Assembly: GCF_002879865.1 (NCBI RefSeq) | Contig: NZ_PNXY01000019.1 | Location: 1 to 64,000 of the forward strand | DNA from: Paraburkholderia rhynchosiae | Lineage (GTDB): Bacteria; Pseudomonadota; Gammaproteobacteria; Burkholderiales; Burkholderiaceae | Direction: 5' to 3' | DNA length: 64,000 bases | Shown: piece after piece, positions 16,638-25,907 of the stretch | How the letters are laid out: every line of letters starts with the position of its first letter | Position numbering within the stretch: position 1 is the stretch's first letter | Notes under the pieces: generated by a model | What the model was told of the DNA's origin: nothing | Databases searched by the model: none | Seen by the model: the letters and a program-made list of their open reading frames with translations, nothing else | Position numbers and translations under genes: made by a program

Positions 16638-17834
16638 TCAGGCCCGGGCCGGGATGAAGCGGCGCCCGTTGTCGTACATAATTTTTTGAGTGTCCACTGC
16701 GGACAACGGCTCGCAAGCCTCACGCGCGAAGTCTTTCGGTTCGGGCACGCCTTCTGCATGCGGGTAGTCGGAGCCCATCAGCAGATAGTCCGCCGATCCC
16801 GTTTGCGCGACGATCTGCGCGAGGTCATCTTCCGGATACGCTACCACGAAGACGTTCTCCTTGAATATCTGGCTCGGCCGGCTCTTCAGTTGACCGCAAG
16901 GCCAGTAGCCGTTTTTCGACATTCCGCGGCATTTGTCCATCTTCACCAGCATCGACGGCACCCATTCAGCGCCATTTTCCGCACTGCACAGTTTTACGTT
17001 CGGGAAGCGCTCGAAGAAGTTGTAGAAGATGAACGACGACAGCGTTTCCACCACCGGGCGCTCGCCGTAACCATGCATCCATACGAATGCAGTCTGGCGC
17101 TGACGCGATTGCTGCACCGGCTCGCCCCAGACGGCCATGTGGTCCTTCATATAAATCGCTTCGGAAACATGGAACGTGACGCGCACGCCGGCTTCATTGA
17201 GAATCGCCCAGTACGGGTCGAAATAGGGATCGGCGGGTGCGCGTCCGCCGAACGGCCCCATTGGCATCAGGATGACACGCACGCCGTTTGCCACGAGCCA
17301 CTTCGCTTCGGCAACAGCCGAATCGAGATCGTCGAGCGTGACGATCGGCGTGCTGTAGATACGCTCTTTATAGCTGAAACCCCAATCGTCGAGCATCCAG
17401 CGGTTGTATGCGTGCAAGACGGCATTAGCGGCAACCGGTTCGCTCAAGTACGAGATGCATGCAACCATTTCGCCAACATACATCGTGCAGGCCTCGACAC
17501 CGAACTCGTCCATCTTCTTCAGACGCGCGTCGCGATTGAACATGTCAGGCGTGGGCTGAACCCGCATTTCAACGTTATCCTTGCCGTCCTTCATGGCCCG
17601 CAGCCATTCGTGGAGTTTCCCCGGCGGCGGTACGAGTCCTTCCGCCGAAGTGTAGCCTTCGCTGATCTCGACCTTGCGATCGCCGACGTACATGCAGCGA
17701 TTGCCTTCGGGAGTCACACGGCTTGTGAACCCCCAGTCTTTCTTGAATTTTTCCGGCAGATAGCGGCTGAACGCATCCTCCACTTCATAGAAGTGTGTGT
17801 CGGCGTCGTAGATCTTTCCCTGGTAAGTCTGCAT
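16638..17834 (-). CDS. Amidohydrolase family protein (ACMSD-like TIM barrel)
   Basis: A 398-residue metal-dependent hydrolase of the amidohydrolase_2 type. Candidate metal and active-site residues are the N-terminal YDADTHFYE, a central HVSEAIY histidine, AENGAEW and the C-terminal GSDYPHAEG aspartate. Relatives hydrolyse or decarboxylate cyclic and aromatic acids and are common in terpenoid, steroid and hydrocarbon loci. It is divergent from the MFS transporter at 18074 and ends at a terminator-like hairpin, so it is probably monocistronic. Hydrolytic ring opening or decarboxylation is plausible; the substrate cannot be read. Confidence 0.82.
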   Translation of the reverse strand: MQTYQGKIYDADTHFYEVEDAFSRYLPEKFKKDWGFTSRVTPEGNRCMYVGDRKVEISEGYTSAEGLVPPPGKLHEWLRAMKDGKDNVEMRVQPTPDMFNRDARLKKMDEFGVEACTMYVGEMVACISYLSEPVAANAVLHAYNRWMLDDWGFSYKERIYSTPIVTLDDLDSAVAEAKWLVANGVRVILMPMGPFGGRAPADPYFDPYWAILNEAGVRVTFHVSEAIYMKDHMAVWGEPVQQSRQRQTAFVWMHGYGERPVVETLSSFIFYNFFERFPNVKLCSAENGAEWVPSMLVKMDKCRGMSKNGYWPCGQLKSRPSQIFKENVFVVAYPEDDLAQIVAQTGSADYLLMGSDYPHAEGVPEPKDFAREACEPLSAVDTQKIMYDNGRRFIPARA

Positions 17835-18073
17835 GAAGAAGTCTCCTGTTTATAGAACGAGCGATGAGAGCCGTGCCGTTCAATGAAGTATCGGCGCACG
17901 CAGTCGACGTACAAACCTCCATATCGAAACGAGAAATCGTGATACCGGATCGATATCGGGAAGAACGATCCTGCCAGCGCCATGGCCGCTCGATCATTCC
18001 GCGCAACAACCATTATGCGTACACCGTTCAACTATGGGATGATAGAAAAGACTCAATCCAAGGGAGACGCCTC

Positions 18074-19552
18074 ATGCACGCCGATGCAACGCCGCAATCG
18101 TTACCGCGAGCGCCCCTTACCGGGGGCACGCGGCGCTGGTTCATGGTTGCAGTGCTGATGTCGGCAGTCGCGGCATCGTCAGGCATTACGGTGATCTATA
18201 CGATGCTCGTCACCCTCTACCGGGTATTTCCGGGGTCGGCCTCGGTGGGTTGGACAGTCACCGCCTACTGGCTCGGGGCAGCAATCTTTGCGGCGATCTG
18301 TGGGCGGCTTGGCGATCTGCTCGGCTACCGGCGAGTCCTGCTCATTGTGCTGGTTGTCGCGGCCGCAGGGGGCGCGGTGGCGGCGTGCGCACAAAGCATC
18401 GCCGTGTTGATCGCCGGCTGCGCCATGCAGTCCATCGCATCCGGCATCACGCCGCTTTCCATGGGACTCGTCCGGGAAAACCTGTCCTCCCGACAAATAC
18501 CGTCTGCCGTTGGATTGATCAGCGCCGCAGGGATGGTGTCGGCCGGATTGATCTATATTTGCGCCGGCGTTGTGGTCGACCACTACTCGTGGCAGGGCGG
18601 CTTCTGGCTCAAAGTGGCTTTGTGTGCGCTCACGATCACAGCGGTGCGTCTATGGGTGCCGCAATCGTCGTGCAGGGCCAGCGAAAGAATCAACTTCGTG
18701 CGAGGCCTCGCCTTCGCACCGGCGTTATGTGCAATTCTGTTCGCCGTTCAGCAGATCCACGCATGGGGACTCATGGACCCGCGTATCTGGGGCATCCTGA
18801 TAGCGAGCCTGGTGGTGCTGTGGCTTTGGGCAAGAGATCAGCGCCGCGTGACGAATCCGCTTATCGACATCCGCATTCTGGCGAAACGCCAGGTGATTCT
18901 CGCCAACGTCTGCATGATGTGTATCGCCATCGGCGCGATGCAACTCGGTCAGGTCTTTTCCCTGCTATTACAGCAACCAGCCTGGACGCATGCCGGCTTC
19001 GGGCTGACCGCAACTCAGGCTGGACTACTGATGTTCACCATCAACTCCGTCGCGATGATTGCGAGTCCGTGGAGTGGACGCATCGCCGCTCGCTACGAAG
19101 CGCGTCGTGCCGCATTGATCGGCATGGGAATGCTAGTGATGTCGTGGACCGGCCTGATCGTGCTTCGCAGCAATTTATTGCTGTTCGTTCCAGGCGCAAT
19201 GCTCTGCTCCTTTGGTCTCGCCTTCGCGCACACCGCTGTCTACAACCTGATTATCGAGGCCTCGCCCGCCGAACAGACCGGCGAAGCGACGGGTCTGCTC
19301 TACGTATTTTTTTCTTGTTTTTTCGCGGTCGGTGCCCAGGCGGTATTCACGTTGCTGCAGGGCGCATCCGTGAACGAAGGAGGTGCGTCGTTTCCAGCTG
19401 CGCAAAGCTACGTTGCAGTGTTTGCGTATGTGGCAGGCAGTGCGCTGGCGGGACTGGCCATTGCCTACGTGTTGCCGCGCCGCCGCGGACCGGGCCGTCA
19501 GTCCCGCGCCCTCGATAGCGCACGCGTAAGTGGCCCGGCACGGGTTCGGTAA
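18074..19552 (+). CDS. MFS transporter
   Basis: A 492-residue integral membrane protein with 12-14 hydrophobic spans and the motif-A-like loop GRLGDLLGYRRVLL after TMS2. An in-frame extension upstream lies in the promoter region; MHADATPQS at 18074 is preferred because AGGGAGACGCC precedes it. It could import the growth substrate or export an intermediate. The gene stands alone between divergent (amidohydrolase) and convergent (IclR) neighbours. The divergent region 17835-18073 holds no copy of the GAAC-N3-GTTC palindrome. Confidence 0.8.
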   Translation: MHADATPQSLPRAPLTGGTRRWFMVAVLMSAVAASSGITVIYTMLVTLYRVFPGSASVGWTVTAYWLGAAIFAAICGRLGDLLGYRRVLLIVLVVAAAGGAVAACAQSIAVLIAGCAMQSIASGITPLSMGLVRENLSSRQIPSAVGLISAAGMVSAGLIYICAGVVVDHYSWQGGFWLKVALCALTITAVRLWVPQSSCRASERINFVRGLAFAPALCAILFAVQQIHAWGLMDPRIWGILIASLVVLWLWARDQRRVTNPLIDIRILAKRQVILANVCMMCIAIGAMQLGQVFSLLLQQPAWTHAGFGLTATQAGLLMFTINSVAMIASPWSGRIAARYEARRAALIGMGMLVMSWTGLIVLRSNLLLFVPGAMLCSFGLAFAHTAVYNLIIEASPAEQTGEATGLLYVFFSCFFAVGAQAVFTLLQGASVNEGGASFPAAQSYVAVFAYVAGSALAGLAIAYVLPRRRGPGRQSRALDSARVSGPARVR

Positions 19553-19614
19553 GTGCTCGAGTGGAATTGGCGGCCGCAACACGAATCCGCCAAAGACATC
19601 ACGCGCGAGCCTGG

Positions 19615-20412
19615 CTACTCCTCGTCGTTCGCTCCGCTCAATGCGGAGGCGCGTTGCGCAACGGCGAGCATATGTTCCTCCAGACTCTTTCGTTGCCGGT
19701 CGAACCGCTCCAAAGGCGCGCCGACCGCCATTGCCGCAATCACATTGCCGTTGGGTCCGAAAATCGGTGCCGACAACCCTGCCGAGTCAGGCAGCAGTTC
19801 TCCGCGGCTGATCGACAATCCCGTCTCCACGATGCTTTGTAGCTGCTCGCGCAAAACCTTCTTGTTGACTGTGGTTTGTTCCGTGTGCCGCTCGAGCTTG
19901 ACCGTGCGAAGATACTCGGCAAGAAACTCTTCGGACTGGTAAGCCAGCAGAACGCGCCCGGCGGCCGTGCAATACAGCGGGCGACGCATCCCGACGATCA
20001 TCGAATATCGAACGGACTGTGCACTTTCAATGACGTCGACATACGTGATGACCTTTTGCTCTGCATCGAGCACGCCGATATAGACCGTTTCGTGAGTGCG
20101 CTCGGACAACTCGACAAGAAACGGACGCAGCATCTTCGAAAAATTCCATACCGCCATGACGTTCGCGGAAAGCCGGAAAATAGACGGTCCCAGCCGGTAG
20201 CGGCCGACGTCGTGCATAAGAAACCCCTCCGCTACAAGGGGTCGCAGCAAGTTGAGCAAGCTGCTTTTCGGCGACTCCAACGCAACGTTTAGTTCAGCCA
20301 GCGACATTCCATCCGGCGCTTTGGCCAGTACGTCGAACAGTCCGAGCAGGCGGGTCAGCGAACGCGGTCCGGTGACATCTCTGTCTGCCGACGCCAGGAT
20401 TTCTTTCGACAT
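19615..20412 (-). CDS. IclR family transcriptional regulator
   Basis: A 265-residue protein with an N-terminal winged helix (LTRLLGLFDVLAKAPDGMSL...KSSLLNLLRPLVAEGF) and a C-terminal GAF-like effector domain (MRRPLYCTAAGRVLLAY, then GLSAPIFGPNG). The start MSKEILASAD at 20412 follows GGGAGTGAT. IclR proteins commonly control catabolic operons; in the diterpenoid dit cluster of Pseudomonas abietaniphila the regulator DitR is also IclR-type. It is divergent from the SDR at 20651, and the region between them carries a GAAC-N3-GTTC site and a second palindrome at 20489-20500. Confidence 0.86.
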   Translation of the reverse strand: MSKEILASADRDVTGPRSLTRLLGLFDVLAKAPDGMSLAELNVALESPKSSLLNLLRPLVAEGFLMHDVGRYRLGPSIFRLSANVMAVWNFSKMLRPFLVELSERTHETVYIGVLDAEQKVITYVDVIESAQSVRYSMIVGMRRPLYCTAAGRVLLAYQSEEFLAEYLRTVKLERHTEQTTVNKKVLREQLQSIVETGLSISRGELLPDSAGLSAPIFGPNGNVIAAMAVGAPLERFDRQRKSLEEHMLAVAQRASALSGANDEE

Positions 20413-20488
20413 ATCACTCCCTTCCATTTAATTTGGGTCCATTATAAATGAACCATTCACATAGTCTCACGTCGGACGCGGGTTTAGC

Positions 20489-20500
20489 ACAGTTTACTGT
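20489..20500. promoter_or_regulatory. Palindrome ACAGT-TT-ACTGT between IclR and SDR genes
   Basis: A perfect 5-bp inverted repeat with a two-base centre, midway between the divergent IclR and SDR starts. It differs from the GAAC-N3-GTTC site nearby and could be the IclR protein's own operator. No further support. Confidence 0.3.
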
Positions 20501-20518
20501 CCAGGACCGAAATAATTA

Positions 20519-20563
20519 TGGACCGGCCCTGGCTCGACGTACTATATAATTGAACGACGTTCA
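20519..20563 (+). promoter_or_regulatory. Promoter with perfect TGAACGACGTTCA operator (SDR at 20651)
   Basis: TGAAC-GAC-GTTCA occupies 20551-20563 with perfect 5-base arms. It is preceded by TATATAAT (20543-20550), giving a -10 box two bases or less before the operator, and a weak -35 TGGACC at 20519-20524, 18 bases from TATATA. A repressor here would cover the transcription start. This is one of ten related sites in the window. Confidence 0.65.
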
Positions 20564-20650
20564 CAAAACTGCCAAACGTGTGACGGGCAAGCCGGTTCGA
20601 CCTGCACAGTGAGCGCATATTCAATCGATACGAGACTAAGGAGTTCGTTC

Positions 20651-21409
20651 ATGAGTGGACTACAAGACCGGGTTGCCATCGTAACGGGCGGGGGCCAGGG
20701 GCTAGGGCTTGGCATAGCACGTGCATTGGCAATGGACGGCACGAACCTCGTTTTGACTGGGCGCACCGAAGCGAAGCTTCGCAACGCGCAAAACACACTT
20801 GAGGCGCTGGGCGTTCGGGTGCTCGTGGTGCCTGGCGATACGCGCAGGCGCGCAGACGCAGAAAATGCAGTCGCCCTTGCCATCGAGCATTTTGGGCGTA
20901 TCGACGCGCTTGTCAATAACGCGCAAAGCAGCACTCCGGGCGTGCCTCTGGAAGATGTCACCGATGAAAACTGGCGCGAGACGCTCGAATCGGGCCTTTA
21001 TGGCACGCTGTACTTCATGCAGGCTGTCTTGCCACACATGAAGCGGCAGCAAGGTGGCAGGATCGTTAACTTCGCGTCGCGCACAGGTATCGAAGGCACG
21101 CAGGGCTTCGCGCCATACGCCGCTGCCAAGGAAGGCATTCGCGGCTTGTCGCGGGTCGCCGCCCGCGAATGGGGCGCTCATGGCGTCACGATTAACGTGG
21201 TGTGCCCCGCTGCACTGACCCCCTCTGCCGACGCCTATCTGGAGGCAAATCCCACCGAGCGCGCGCGCTATCTGTCCGAGATCGCAGTGGGCCGTTTCGG
21301 CGACCCCGAGAAAGATATTGGACGTGTAGTTGCATTCCTATGTAGCGAGAGTGCAGGTTATGTCACGGGTCAGACTATCAATGTCGATGGCGGGCAATCG
21401 ATGCTTTAG
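20651..21409 (+). CDS. SDR family oxidoreductase
   Basis: A 252-residue classical SDR: VTGGGQGLGLGIARAL, the catalytic Ser in VNFASRTG and YAAAK. The expected NNAG appears as NNAQS, an unusual substitution of its glycine. The C-terminal end YVTGQTINVDGGQSML is typical. AAGGAG precedes the ATG at 20651. The gene is monocistronic, between a palindrome-bearing promoter and a strong terminator, so it is one of the separately controlled members of the regulon. It most likely oxidises a ring or side-chain hydroxyl. Confidence 0.84.
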   Translation: MSGLQDRVAIVTGGGQGLGLGIARALAMDGTNLVLTGRTEAKLRNAQNTLEALGVRVLVVPGDTRRRADAENAVALAIEHFGRIDALVNNAQSSTPGVPLEDVTDENWRETLESGLYGTLYFMQAVLPHMKRQQGGRIVNFASRTGIEGTQGFAPYAAAKEGIRGLSRVAAREWGAHGVTINVVCPAALTPSADAYLEANPTERARYLSEIAVGRFGDPEKDIGRVVAFLCSESAGYVTGQTINVDGGQSML

Positions 21410-21535
21410 AGCTACGCAAGCTAATTGATAGCCTGCAACAGCCTTTGAATCGCAGCGGGGTTGCATGCAAAACGCAAAGCCGCTCCCTTACACAGAGTTC
21501 TCCTCCATCGGACTTCGCGAGAGTGCGATGAGTTT

Positions 21536-21574
21536 GGCCCCGACTTCTTGCGGGAAGTCGGGGCCATTTTTTTT
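21536..21574 (+). terminator. Strong rho-independent terminator
   Basis: GGCCCCGACTTC (21536-21547) pairs with GAAGTCGGGGCC (21554-21565), a perfect 12-bp stem with a six-base loop, followed after one A by eight T. It closes the SDR transcript that ends at 21409. It is the clearest terminator in the window. Confidence 0.92.
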
Positions 21575-21626
21575 GGAGTTGCTCAGTCTCGCCGACAGCG
21601 CTTGCTGACGGCGTCAGACGTTGGAC

Positions 21627-22868
21627 CTAAATGATCTTGCGCTCACGCAACGCGTGGATATCCGCAGGCGACATTTCCAACAGTTCGCTCAGCACCGAAT
21701 CGGTATGCTGACCGAGCGTAGGAGGAGCGGTATAAGAATCGATCGGCGTACCTGACATTTTCACCGGATTGGCGACCATCTTCACTGCGTCGTCCGACAG
21801 CGGATGCGAGGCTTCCACGCACATGCCTCGCGCCTGAACGTGCGGATCGGCGAAGACCTCTTGCAGATTGTTGATCGGGCCTGCCGGGACGCCCGCGGCG
21901 TCCAGCGCAACCAGCAACTCGTTGCTCTGCCATTGCGCGATCAGCGGCTCGAACACCTCTCCGAGTGCCCGGCGGTTCCTCACCCGTAGCGCGATTTCGC
22001 AAAAACGCGAATCGGTGGCGAGTTCCGGACGACCCAACACCTGACACAGCCGCGCATACTGTTCGTTATTGCCGGCGACAATCATGATGTCACGGTCCGC
22101 GCATCGGAACATGCGTGAGGGCATGCCGCCGTTACCCTCGGTTCCGCGTCGGATCGGGATTTCACCGGATACCAGATACTGGCTGGCATAGTGCGAGGTC
22201 GCGGCGATCATTGAATCCAGTAGGGACAGGTCGATGTACTGCCCCTCTCCACCCGGCGCGCCGCCGGCGTCGCGCCGATAGAGCGCCGCCACGATCGCTG
22301 ACGCCGCGTATTGCCCACAAATGATATCCGCGAGACTGGGTCCGGTCTTCATCGGGCCACCACCCGGGACGTCGTCGCCATTGCCCGTGATGCTCATCAG
22401 GCCGCCCATTGCCTGAAAAATCGAATCGTAGCCCGGACGCGGACTGTAGGGCCCCGTCTGGCCAAAGCCCGTGATCGAACAGTAGACGAGACGCGGATTG
22501 ACCGTCTTGAGACTCTCATAGTCCAGGCCATATCGTTTCAGGTCCCCAACCTTGTAGTTCTCCAGTAGCACATCGCATTTAGCCGCAAGCGATCGGATCA
22601 GTGCCTGCCCTTCGGACGTCGCAATGTCGCAGGTGATGGACTTCTTGCCTCGGTTCGCGCTGATAAAGAAAGTCGATTCGCGCGTGTCGTTACCATTCCG
22701 GTCCTTCAGGAACGGAGGACCGAACTGCCGCGAGTCATCGCCCTTGCCCGGACGTTCGACTTTAATCACATCGGCTCCTAGGTCCGCCAGCATCTGCGCG
22801 CCCCATGGTCCCGCAAGGATGCGGCTCAGATCTAGCACACGAATCCCCGACAACGCACCGTTCTTCAT
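21627..22868 (-). CDS. CaiB/BaiF (family III) CoA-transferase
   Basis: About 413 residues, with the family opening LSGIRVLDLSRILAGPWGAQ and YDSIFQAMGG, where the Asp is the expected acyl-anhydride-forming residue. These enzymes move CoA between carboxylic acids without ATP. Several ATG/GTG codons lie within 33 bases (22868 to 22901); 22868 (MKNGALSG) starts closest to the family core but the choice is uncertain. It is downstream of the crotonase at 23008 on the same strand, with an 11-bp tandem repeat in between. It probably activates the growth acid or an intermediate acid. Confidence 0.85.
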   Translation of the reverse strand: MKNGALSGIRVLDLSRILAGPWGAQMLADLGADVIKVERPGKGDDSRQFGPPFLKDRNGNDTRESTFFISANRGKKSITCDIATSEGQALIRSLAAKCDVLLENYKVGDLKRYGLDYESLKTVNPRLVYCSITGFGQTGPYSPRPGYDSIFQAMGGLMSITGNGDDVPGGGPMKTGPSLADIICGQYAASAIVAALYRRDAGGAPGGEGQYIDLSLLDSMIAATSHYASQYLVSGEIPIRRGTEGNGGMPSRMFRCADRDIMIVAGNNEQYARLCQVLGRPELATDSRFCEIALRVRNRRALGEVFEPLIAQWQSNELLVALDAAGVPAGPINNLQEVFADPHVQARGMCVEASHPLSDDAVKMVANPVKMSGTPIDSYTAPPTLGQHTDSVLSELLEMSPADIHALRERKII

Positions 22869-22910
22869 ATCGAATCGTTCCATTGAATTCATTCCAGACA
22901 CGACGCCGGC

Positions 22911-22948
22911 AGTAGCTGCCTAGTAGCTGCCTGATAGCTGCCTGATAG
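22911..22948. repeat. 11-bp direct tandem repeat, about 3.4 copies
   Basis: AGTAGCTGCCT (22911-22921) repeats exactly at 22922-22932, then as GATAGCTGCCT (22933-22943) and partly again (GATAG). It lies between the crotonase stop and the CoA-transferase start, in the presumed leader of the latter. Confidence 0.8.
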
Positions 22949-23007
22949 AACTTCTAACGCATGAAAGCCCGTTCATCCACGCCCAATGTATCGTGCAGGT
23001 AGTTTCG

Positions 23008-23802
23008 CTAGCATCCGCTAAATCGGGCAGCACGCTTTTCGACAAACGACTGGACACCCTCTTTGGCATCTTCCGTGTTGTAGAGAAACTGCTGGGTCGC
23101 CTGAACCTTGGAATAGGCATCTTGCCAGCCCGAGCCTAACGATAACCGCGCATTTGCCATGGTCGCCTGCACGGCCAAGGGTGCCTGCGCGGCAATGCGT
23201 TCCGCGATCTCCAGCGCCTGCTTAAATTCCTCGCCCGCGGGCACGACTTCCTGAACGAAATTCATACGATAAGCTTCCTGCGCCGTGAATTCGTCACCCG
23301 TCAGCAGGATTTTCATTGCGTTGCCCCACCCCGCGCGATCCACCATCCGTATCGTCGCGCCGCAGCCGGCCATGATCCCGCGCTTGACTTCAAGCTGCGA
23401 AAAGCGGCAATTATCTGCAGCCACTGCCACTTCCGATGCCAGCATCAGCTCAACCGCCACCGTGAAGCAGATTCCCTTCAGCGCAATCACGACGGGCTTC
23501 TTGCGCAGTGGTTCGCGCAGATTGAACGGGTCGACCTCGCCGACGGGAAGTAGCGGTTTACCCTCACGGCGCAGCGGCGCGATCTTCGGCATGTCGAGGC
23601 CCGCCGTGAAGTGATCGCCCTCTGCATGGAGCAGTCCACAGAAAATGTCGGGACTCGTTTCGAGAAGCGTATACGCCCTGGCCAGTTCCTCGAACATTTT
23701 GGGGGTAAAGCCATTGCGTTTTTCCGGACGGTCAATGCCGATCAACAGAACATGGCCGCGCTGCTCCACGCGAATTTGCCCGTCCTCATGGCGTGTCGTC
23801 AT
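23008..23802 (-). CDS. Enoyl-CoA hydratase/isomerase family protein
   Basis: A 264-residue crotonase, MTTRHEDGQIRVEQRGHVLL, with AAGGAGG before the ATG at 23802. The first canonical glutamate is retained in FTVAVELMLASE and the second in FSQLEVKRG, although the usual PGAGGTQ segment reads AGCGATIRM. It would hydrate or isomerise a 2-enoyl-CoA. It is divergent from the five-gene operon starting at 24041, with a regulon palindrome between them, and precedes a CoA-transferase on its own strand. Confidence 0.82.
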   Translation of the reverse strand: MTTRHEDGQIRVEQRGHVLLIGIDRPEKRNGFTPKMFEELARAYTLLETSPDIFCGLLHAEGDHFTAGLDMPKIAPLRREGKPLLPVGEVDPFNLREPLRKKPVVIALKGICFTVAVELMLASEVAVAADNCRFSQLEVKRGIMAGCGATIRMVDRAGWGNAMKILLTGDEFTAQEAYRMNFVQEVVPAGEEFKQALEIAERIAAQAPLAVQATMANARLSLGSGWQDAYSKVQATQQFLYNTEDAKEGVQSFVEKRAARFSGC

Positions 23803-23849
23803 TCTCTGCCTCCTTGCGTCTTTTGATGGAGCGCCGACCCGAAGCTCAA

Positions 23850-23893
23850 TTGACAAAGCCTCGCCGCGCATTCAGAATTATAAACATCGTTCA
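23850..23893 (+). promoter_or_regulatory. Promoter with TAAACATCGTTCA operator (operon at 24041)
   Basis: TTGACA (23850-23855), 17 bases, CAGAAT (23873-23878), two bases, then TAAACATCGTTCA (23881-23893), which differs from TGAAC-N3-GTTCA at one base. The -35 box is perfect and the -10 weak. The same arrangement recurs at 57851-57895, including the identical CAGAAT box. Confidence 0.65.
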
Positions 23894-24040
23894 GTTTACG
23901 GACAAGCCTGATTCACCTAAGCGTCGGCGGTTCGGTACGTCGATGCAGCCGAACAAGGGGACGCGCAGAGCCACCGCGTCGCGTCCCGGCAGTCAGCAAG
24001 GTGGCGTATGTGTTCGTTGGTATTCATGCAAGGAAGACTT

Positions 24041-24817
24041 ATGGGCTACGAAACGATCATCGTTGAAACGCGCGGCGCAGTCGGCTTGGTCAAGCTTAAC
24101 CGACCGCAGGCGTACAACGCGCTGAGCAACCTCCTGATGGACGAGTTGACCGCCGCGCTCGACGGATTCGAAGCTGACGAAGCGATCGGTGCGATCGTGC
24201 TGACCGGCAATGAGAAGGCGTTTGCCGCGGGCGCCGATATCAAGATGATGAGCGACTGGACCTACATGGACGTATTCAAAAGACAGTTCATTACGTCCAA
24301 CTGGGAGCGCACCGCGCGCTGCCGGAAGCCGGTTATCGCCGCGGTGGCTGGCCTCGCATTGGGCGGCGGTTGCGAACTCGCAATGATGTGCGACTTCATT
24401 CTCGCTGCCGACAATGCCCGCTTCGCATTGCCTGAAATTACGCTGGCGACAATTCCAGGCGCAGGCGGAACCCAACGTCTCACTCGCGCACTCGGTAAAT
24501 CGAAGGCCATGGAGATGATCCTGACGGGCCGCAAGATGGACGCCATCGAAGCCGAACGCTGTGGCCTCGTCAGTCGCGTTGTGCCTGTCGGCGAGTTGCT
24601 CGACGAAGCGTTGAAGACGGCGCAAGCGATCGGCGGATTTTCGCAACCCGTGGTTGCGATGGCGAAGGAATGCGTGAATCGCGCGTACGAATCGAGTCTC
24701 GCCGAAGGCATCCTGTTTGAACGACGCATGGCTTATGCGACTTTTGCAACGGAAGACCGCAAGGAAGGCATGGCCGCATTCGCGGAAAAGCGCAAGCCCG
24801 TGTTCAACAATCGCTGA
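24041..24817 (+). CDS. Enoyl-CoA hydratase (canonical crotonase)
   Basis: A 258-residue hydratase with both catalytic glutamates in the classical context: GLALGGGCELAMMCD and ALPEITLATIPGAGGTQRL. It adds water to 2-enoyl-CoAs in beta-oxidation. AAGGAAG precedes the ATG at 24041. It is the first gene of an operon crotonase / NMO-like / CaiB / Cat1-type / thiolase and sits about 155 bases after the operator-bearing promoter. Of the seven crotonase-fold proteins here, this is the most conventional. Confidence 0.9.
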   Translation: MGYETIIVETRGAVGLVKLNRPQAYNALSNLLMDELTAALDGFEADEAIGAIVLTGNEKAFAAGADIKMMSDWTYMDVFKRQFITSNWERTARCRKPVIAAVAGLALGGGCELAMMCDFILAADNARFALPEITLATIPGAGGTQRLTRALGKSKAMEMILTGRKMDAIEAERCGLVSRVVPVGELLDEALKTAQAIGGFSQPVVAMAKECVNRAYESSLAEGILFERRMAYATFATEDRKEGMAAFAEKRKPVFNNR

Positions 24818-24920
24818 AAACCATACGCGGTTCTGAACGCACCCTTTGTGCGAATCGGTTAAGGCCCGTGCTTCGATCGACTCCTTACCAACCAGTCATC
24901 CGCCCAGACGGCTCAGGATC

Positions 24921-25907
24921 ATGAATTCCAGGAAAAATCGCATCACCGAACTGCTTGGCATCGATTACCCGATCGTCCAGGGTGGCATGCGTTGGGTGGC
25001 TCGCGCGGAACTCGCGGCGGCAGTCGGCAATGCTGGCGGACTCGGCTTCATTTCCGCCCACACGCATGCGACCGCGGATGCGCTGGCTCAAGAAATCGAC
25101 AAGGTGCGAACGCTCACCGACAAGCCGTTCGGCGTGAACTTGACCGTGCTCGGCAGCAACGCCGGGCTCGACTACGAGGGCTATGTGCGCACGATCGTCG
25201 AGCGGGGCGTGTCAGTCGTCGAAACCGCCGGCAGCAACCCCGCGAAGTACATCGCCATGTTCAAGGCAAGCGGGGTCAAGGTCGTGCATAAGTGCGTGAC
25301 TGTGCGGCACGCGCTGAAAGCCGAATCGCTTGGCGCAGATGCGGTCAGTATCGACGGCTTCGAATGCGCGGGGCATCCCGGGGAAGACGATATTCCCGGG
25401 CTCATCCTGATCCCCGCCGCTGCTGACAAGTTGAAGATTCCGCTGCTCGCGTCGGGTGGATTCGCCGACGGCCGAGGCCTGATGGCTGCGCTCGCGCTCG
25501 GCGCGGACGGCATCAACATGGGCACGCGCTTCATGCTTACGCAGGAGTCGCATGTCCATGCGGCAATCAAGCAGCGCCTGCTGGAAGCGACCGAGCGCGA
25601 TACGCTGCTGGTCGGACGCACGCTCGGCGACTCGAGCCGCGTGATAAAAAACAGCGTCAGCCTCGCGGCCGTCGAACTGGAGCGTGCCGGCGGTATCACG
25701 CACGCCGATCTGTATGCACTGACCGGAGCAGATCGCTGGATGGACGCCTTTGCAAGCGGCGACACCGAAGGCGGTGCGTTTCCGGCCGGGATGGTGACTG
25801 GCCTGATCCACGATTTGCCGACCTGTGCCGAACTGATCGCGAGAATCATGCGGCAGGCGGCTGACATCGCGCAGCGTGGCTTTCCCTTCGAGTTCCCTGC
25901 AGCATGA
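24921..25907 (+). CDS. Nitronate-monooxygenase-type FMN oxidoreductase (NPD superfamily; IpdC-like context)
   Basis: A 328-residue TIM-barrel flavoprotein: ELLGIDYPIVQGGMRWV at the N-terminus, GGLGFISAH, then DGFECAGHPGEDD and LLASGGFADGRG for FMN phosphate binding. Many proteins annotated as nitronate monooxygenases act on other substrates; IpdC of the mycobacterial steroid CD-ring pathway is an NPD-type flavoprotein that oxidises a ring-bearing acyl-CoA. Here the neighbours are a crotonase, CoA-transferase-fold proteins and a thiolase, so an acyl-CoA oxidoreductase fits better than nitronate detoxification. It overlaps the next gene by four bases (ATGA). Confidence 0.82.
   Translation: MNSRKNRITELLGIDYPIVQGGMRWVARAELAAAVGNAGGLGFISAHTHATADALAQEIDKVRTLTDKPFGVNLTVLGSNAGLDYEGYVRTIVERGVSVVETAGSNPAKYIAMFKASGVKVVHKCVTVRHALKAESLGADAVSIDGFECAGHPGEDDIPGLILIPAAADKLKIPLLASGGFADGRGLMAALALGADGINMGTRFMLTQESHVHAAIKQRLLEATERDTLLVGRTLGDSSRVIKNSVSLAAVELERAGGITHADLYALTGADRWMDAFASGDTEGGAFPAGMVTGLIHDLPTCAELIARIMRQAADIAQRGFPFEFPAA

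Noticed and set aside
20449..20459. TGAACCATTCA as a second operator before the IclR gene
   Set aside because: The half-sites are too close together (TGAA-N3-TTCA); it may be a degenerate half-site but does not match the other ten.
24921..25907. Nitroalkane detoxification by nitronate monooxygenase
   Set aside because: The operon is entirely acyl-CoA metabolism; an IpdC-like acyl-CoA oxidoreductase fits the context better.
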